From the NCBI GenBank assembly GCA_021777635.1, contig JAJYDI010000071.1, forward strand, positions 1 through 9,947: a stretch of DNA of 9,947 bases. The letters run 5' to 3'. Shown piece after piece: positions 7,552 through 9,947 of this stretch. The translations under genes were made by a program, and so were the position numbers. Each line of letters opens with the position of its first letter. Position 1 is the stretch's first letter. Below the pieces are notes generated by a model. It made no database searches. It was not told the DNA's origin and worked only from the letters and a program-made list of their open reading frames with translations. Origin of the DNA: Pseudomonadota bacterium (GTDB lineage Bacteria > Pseudomonadota > Gammaproteobacteria > Xanthomonadales > Rhodanobacteraceae).

Positions 7552-7905
7552 TCAGCCGCCACTCTTGGCTTTCGCCGGCTCGGCCTTCTTCATTTCGTGA
7601 TGCGGAGCCTTCTTGGCGACATGGTGCGCCGCTTTCTTGGAATGCCACGCCTTTTTGTGGCCCATCTTTTTCTCGTGCTTCATATCCATCTTTTTCTCGT
7701 GCTTCTTCTCCATCATTTCCTTGTGCTTTGACTCCATCATTTCGTGGCGCTTGGTTTCATGCTTCATTTCGTGCTTCATTGCGTGCTTCATGGCATGAAC
7801 CGACGCCGGCTTGGCCGGCTCGGACTGCGCCGCACCTTGGGCGAAGGCGCCCGCCGACAGCAACAGCCCACCCGCCAGCAGGGTCGTGATCGCGATCTTG
7901 CGCAT
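7552..7905 (-). CDS. Secreted Lys/His/Met-rich low-complexity protein (MxK-type repeat protein)
   Basis: 117 residues from an ATG preceded by AGGTGAG at good spacing. Residues 1-22 form a Sec signal peptide (MRKIAITTLLAGGLLLSAGA, cleavage after AFA). The mature part is almost entirely Lys, His, Met, Glu and Ala, with about 14 His and 11 Met and no Cys. It starts with four-residue steps (MKHA, MKHE, MKHE), continues with KHKEMMEKKHEKKMDMKHEKKM, and ends with paired histidines (AAHHVAKKAPHHEMKK) and a Lys/Ala/Pro tail. This resembles the small periplasmic 'pentapeptide MXKDX repeat' proteins of proteobacteria in style. Binding of Cu, Ni or Zn through His/Met is an inference, not shown. It is single-gene: own terminator downstream, 160-bp spacer upstream. 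Confidence 0.85.
   Translation of the reverse strand: MRKIAITTLLAGGLLLSAGAFAQGAAQSEPAKPASVHAMKHAMKHEMKHETKRHEMMESKHKEMMEKKHEKKMDMKHEKKMGHKKAWHSKKAAHHVAKKAPHHEMKKAEPAKAKSGG
7662..7705 (-). repeat. Two perfect 20-bp direct repeats, 24-bp period, inside the Lys/His/Met-rich gene
   Basis: The plus-strand sequence CCATCTTTTTCTCGTGCTTC occurs at 7662-7681 and again at 7686-7705. On the coding strand each copy encodes a KHEKKM block, with an eight-codon period. The identity extends to synonymous positions, so this is a recent DNA-level duplication rather than only protein-level convergence. Confidence 0.9.
7760..7791 (-). repeat. 12-bp period repeat encoding Met-Lys-His steps
   Basis: The plus-strand octamer TGCTTCAT occurs at 7760-7767, 7772-7779 and 7784-7791. 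It encodes three successive Met-Lys-His units separated by Ala or Glu codons. The spacing is exactly 12 bases, so copies can be gained or lost without a frame change. Confidence 0.85.
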
Positions 7906-8065
7906 GGAACTCACCTCGTGATGAAAGGTTGGGCCGCATACCAGGCCGGATGGCCATCGGCGATGCGGCGCATGAACACTGCCCCGCGCCGCCCTTCCCG
8001 CAGCTGAACGCGCGCGGCCGTGCGCGTGCGGCTGTTCAGCAATCCCCCGGGCGCTGTTCGGGCCG
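7906..8065. other. Non-coding spacer between hutG and the Lys/His/Met-rich gene
   Basis: 160 bases without a supported gene. It must carry the promoter of the minus-strand gene at 7905, but I see no clear -35/-10 pair. TATGCG near 7938 (minus strand) is the best -10-like hexamer. It holds the ribosome binding site AGGTGAG, the 10-bp palindrome GATGGCCATC at 7949-7958 and the longer inverted repeat at 8003-8040. No intrinsic terminator with a U run follows hutG. Confidence 0.5.
8003..8040. promoter_or_regulatory. Inverted repeat downstream of hutG
   Basis: GCTGAAC at 8003-8009 and GTTCAGC at 8034-8040 are perfect 7-bp arms around 24 bases of alternating GC that can pair partly with itself. 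There is no T run on either side, so a classical intrinsic terminator is excluded. It could be a Rho-related or stabilising hairpin at the end of the hutG message, or an operator for the gene starting at 7905. Confidence 0.35.
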
Positions 8066-8848
8066 TCACAGCGCCGCCAACGCAGTTTCCAGCAACCGCC
8101 GCAACAGGCCCTGCAGGGCCGTGGCGCGGGCGGCGTCCCAGTGCGCCGTCGCCTCGTCGAGATAGGTGCGCTGCGCCAGCTCCAACTGGACCGCATGAAT
8201 GCCCTGGTCGGGACGCCCGTAGTGTCGGGTGATGTAGCCGCCCTTGAAGCGGCCATTGATGGCAAAGGTATAGGCCGACTGCGCGCCGAGCGCATGTGCC
8301 AGCGCCAGGGCCAGGCCGGAGCCGCAGCTGGCGCCGTCCGCGGTGCCCAGATTCAGGTCGGGCAACGTGCCCGGGAACAGCTGCGGCAGCTCGCCGCGAA
8401 TGGAGTGGCCATCCCACAGCACGACGCGGTTGTGGTCGGCGCGCAAGCGTTCGAGCTCGGCGGCGAGAGCGGCATGGTAGGGCTGCCAGTAGGCCTCGAC
8501 GCGCGCGGCGATCGCGGCGGCATCGGGTGCGGCGCCTTCGCGATGGATCGGCGCGCCGGAGAAGCTGCGCAGCGGGCAGATCCCGGTCTCGAAATGGCCC
8601 GGATACAGCGATGCACCGTCCGGAGGGCGATTGAGATCGACCACGTAGCGCGACCAGCGCGGCGTCAGCACGCTGGCGCCAAGATCGTCCGCAAACGCGT
8701 ACAGCCGGCCGACCAGCCAGTCGGTGTCGGGCAGCGTGCGCGCCGAGTCCGTCAGCGTCGCGGCCACGTCCGGCGGCAACGCGGTGCCGTCGTGCGGCAG
8801 GCTGAGCAGCAGCGGGATCCGGCCCCGGCGCAGGGTGTATCCGGTCAC
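8066..8848 (-). CDS. hutG: N-formylglutamate amidohydrolase (N-formylglutamate deformylase)
   Basis: Hydrolyses N-formyl-L-glutamate to glutamate and formate, the last step of the five-step histidine utilisation route. The protein has 260 residues, close to the family length. Visible family blocks are LLLSLPHDGT (His19), LPDTDWLVGRLY (41-44 Asp-Thr-Asp-Trp), SRYVVDLNRPP (66-76), YPGHFETGICP, YWQPYHAAL, LWDGHSI (Asp146, His148), LFPGTLPDLNLGT, and NGRFKGGYITRHYG (198-211). The His and Asp residues in the first, fourth and last blocks are the likely metal-site residues. The start is the GTG at 8848, ten bases after the stop of the DUF2892 gene, so translation is probably coupled; the Shine-Dalgarno itself is weak. 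No hutH, hutU, hutI or hutC is in the window, so it is an orphan hut gene here. Confidence 0.93.
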   Translation of the reverse strand: MTGYTLRRGRIPLLLSLPHDGTALPPDVAATLTDSARTLPDTDWLVGRLYAFADDLGASVLTPRWSRYVVDLNRPPDGASLYPGHFETGICPLRSFSGAPIHREGAAPDAAAIAARVEAYWQPYHAALAAELERLRADHNRVVLWDGHSIRGELPQLFPGTLPDLNLGTADGASCGSGLALALAHALGAQSAYTFAINGRFKGGYITRHYGRPDQGIHAVQLELAQRTYLDEATAHWDAARATALQGLLRRLLETALAAL

Positions 8849-8858
8849 GGACAGCGTC

Positions 8859-9059
8859 TCAGGTCTTGCGCAGCGGGCAACTGCTGATGCCGAGCAGGCT
8901 GTAGAGCGGGCAGAAACTGAGCGAGGCGGTGGCGAGCGGGATCACGCCGAGCAGGCCCCACCAGCGCCCGGGACCCGGCAGCAACACGATCAGCGACAGC
9001 AGGACGAGGCCGATGGCGATGCGCACGATGCGATCCAGACGACCGACGTTCGCTTTCAT
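8859..9059 (-). CDS. DUF2892 family small inner-membrane protein
   Basis: 66 residues with the family pattern: KANVGRLDRIVRIAIG at the N-terminus, two hydrophobic segments (about 14-28 and 33-49), and the C-terminal CPLYSLLGISSCPL with Cys50 and Cys61. This is the same kind of domain that forms the membrane tail of YgaP-type rhodanese proteins; its role is unknown. The ATG at 9059 has GAGGG eight bases upstream. It is the first gene of a probable two-gene operon with hutG. That pairing is odd, as no functional link is known to me. Confidence 0.9.
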   Translation of the reverse strand: MKANVGRLDRIVRIAIGLVLLSLIVLLPGPGRWWGLLGVIPLATASLSFCPLYSLLGISSCPLRKT

Positions 9060-9144
9060 GACGGCGACCCTCGCGGAACCGGAACCGCATCCTAGGCGCT
9101 ACGCTTGCCCATTGCATGCGGCGCTGCGTCGCGGACTGCCGCGG

Positions 9145-9174
9145 CCGGACCTAGAGACCCCGGGCCTAGAGACC
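9145..9174 (-). repeat. 15-bp tandem duplication covering the stop codon of the DadA-like gene
   Basis: CCGGACCTAGAGACC (9145-9159) and CCGGGCCTAGAGACC (9160-9174) are adjacent and differ at one base. On the coding strand the last codons Gly-Leu-stop (GGT CTC TAG) are repeated in frame 15 bases later. Each copy holds the rare tetramer CTAG. Read-through would add only five residues. Confidence 0.9.
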
Positions 9175-9947
9175 AAAGCGGGCCGGGGCGTAGGGGCGTG
9201 GATCCAGTTGCGGTTGTTTGCCAGTCGACAGCGCCGCCACCAGTTCGCCGGTCGCCGCCGACATGCTTACGCCAAGCATGCCGTGACCGGTGGCCAGCAT
9301 CAGATTGCTCCAGCGCGTGCTGGGGCCGATCAGCGGCAGTTCATCCACGCACATCGGTCGCCAGCCCCACCACTCCTCCTGCGGCGGGGTCTGCGGCACG
9401 TGCCGCAGGTAGGCGCGCGCGCCGCGCGTCAGCGCGTCGAGGCGCACCCGGTTCAGGCCTTCGGCATAGCCCGAAAACTCCATGGTGCTGCCGATCCGGA
9501 ACCCGTCGCCCCAGGCGGTGACGCAGACTCTGCGCTCGTTCAGCACCAGGGGCATGCGCGGCGCGGCGGCCTGAGCCGGCCAAGTGATCGAGTACCCCTT
9601 GCCGGGTTGCATCGGCAGCCGCAGATCCAGCGCGCGCGCGGTCAGCGGCGACCACGCGCCGAGGGCGAGCACGACGCGGTCACCGCTGAACTCGCCGCGC
9701 GACGTGACGACCGCGGCGATGCGTTCGGCGGCGAGCCGAAAGCCCTCGATATGCGCGCCCCCTTCGATCACACCGCCCTGCTCGGTCACGCATCGCGCCA
9801 GCTCCGCACCGTAGCGGTCGGGGCGCAGGCACGCATCGCCCGGGTGCCGGAAGGCGCCGACGACACCGGGGGCCAGCGCCGGCTCGAGCGCCTCGGCGGC
9901 GGGGCCGTCGAGCACCTCGACGGCGATCTGCAACCGGCGCAGTGCAT
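9166..9947 (-). CDS. DadA-like FAD-dependent D-amino-acid dehydrogenase/oxidoreductase, C-terminal part (gene continues past the window)
   Basis: Reading frame open to the right edge; the N-terminal Rossmann GxGxxG motif for FAD is outside the window. The 260 residues seen belong to the DAO/DadA family: FRHPGDACLRPDRYGAEL, the VVLALGAWSP dinucleotide-proximal segment, MQPGKGYSITWP, EEWWGWRPMCVDELPLIGPS, and the C-terminal flavin-contacting ATGHGMLGVSMSAATGELVA. DadA oxidises D-amino acids such as D-alanine to the 2-oxo acid plus ammonia and passes electrons to the respiratory chain at the inner membrane. Relatives in hydroxyproline catabolism look alike at this level, so the substrate is left open and no symbol is given. 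It ends Arg-Phe-Gly-Leu, followed by a tandem copy of its stop region. It lies upstream of the DUF2892-hutG pair on the same strand, 106 bases away, with no intrinsic terminator seen between. Confidence 0.88.
   Translation of the reverse strand, partial: ALRRLQIAVEVLDGPAAEALEPALAPGVVGAFRHPGDACLRPDRYGAELARCVTEQGGVIEGGAHIEGFRLAAERIAAVVTSRGEFSGDRVVLALGAWSPLTARALDLRLPMQPGKGYSITWPAQAAAPRMPLVLNERRVCVTAWGDGFRIGSTMEFSGYAEGLNRVRLDALTRGARAYLRHVPQTPPQEEWWGWRPMCVDELPLIGPSTRWSNLMLATGHGMLGVSMSAATGELVAALSTGKQPQLDPRPYAPARFGL

Noticed and set aside
7662..7791. Regular repeats considered as a CRISPR array
   Set aside because: Units are 12 and 24 bp without unique spacers and lie in frame in a coding sequence with a signal peptide.
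7613..7798. Phe/Ser/Cys-rich plus-strand frame resembling a membrane peptide or toxin
   Set aside because: It is the complement of the Lys/His/Met codon repeats; complementing AAG/ATG/CAC-rich DNA yields hydrophobic codons automatically.
8141..8887. 248-codon plus-strand frame opposite hutG
   Set aside because: Antisense to hutG, whose family blocks are present from end to end.

Overview
This 9.95 kb window is GC-rich, densely coded chromosomal DNA from a gammaproteobacterium, most probably a xanthomonad-like one (Xanthomonadales/Lysobacterales). That placement is an inference from the very high G/C at third codon positions, AsnS and Can proteins that align almost gap-free with my recollection of the E. 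coli ones, and a cyclic-glucan-synthase-like gene. I see no tRNA, rRNA, CRISPR array, transposase, integrase or attachment site. This is mostly ordinary accessory/core chromosome rather than a mobile island, and I found no convincing undescribed multi-gene system.

Layout. Positions 2-3276 (+) hold the C-terminal part of an NdvB/ChvB-like cyclic beta-glucan synthase with a GH94 phosphorylase-type domain. Its reading frame is broken near position 288 by what looks like one missing base. Facing it is a small A-type iron-sulfur carrier (3393-3728, -), separated by 116 bp that may contain a decayed gene end. A 155-bp divergent spacer follows, with a good -10 box (TATGAT, 3829-3834) for asnS. Then come asnS (3884-5284, +) and, 54 bp later, a beta-carbonic anhydrase of the E. 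coli Can type (5339-6004, +). After two small inverted repeats there is a secreted protein with an EreA/ChaN-like motif pattern (6073-7479, +).

The remaining genes all lie on the minus strand. A secreted Lys/His/Met-rich low-complexity protein (7552-7905) ends at a strong intrinsic terminator (7499-7522), which also separates it from the convergent secreted-protein gene. A probable two-gene operon encodes a DUF2892 membrane protein (8859-9059) and an N-formylglutamate amidohydrolase (hutG, 8066-8848), starting 10 bp apart. Last is the C-terminal 260 residues of a DadA-like FAD-dependent amino-acid dehydrogenase (9166-9947), which runs off the window and has a 15-bp tandem duplication over its stop codon.

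How the genes work together. Most are independent housekeeping functions: envelope glucan, Fe-S assembly, tRNA charging, CO2/bicarbonate balance. HutG and the DadA-like oxidase both point to amino-acid catabolism (histidine; D-amino acids or a similar substrate), but no other hut gene is visible. Two exported proteins of unassigned function sit tail to tail between the carbonic anhydrase and the hutG operon. The points most worth a second look are the frameshifted glucan synthase, the Lys/His/Met-repeat protein and the EreA/ChaN-like secreted protein.
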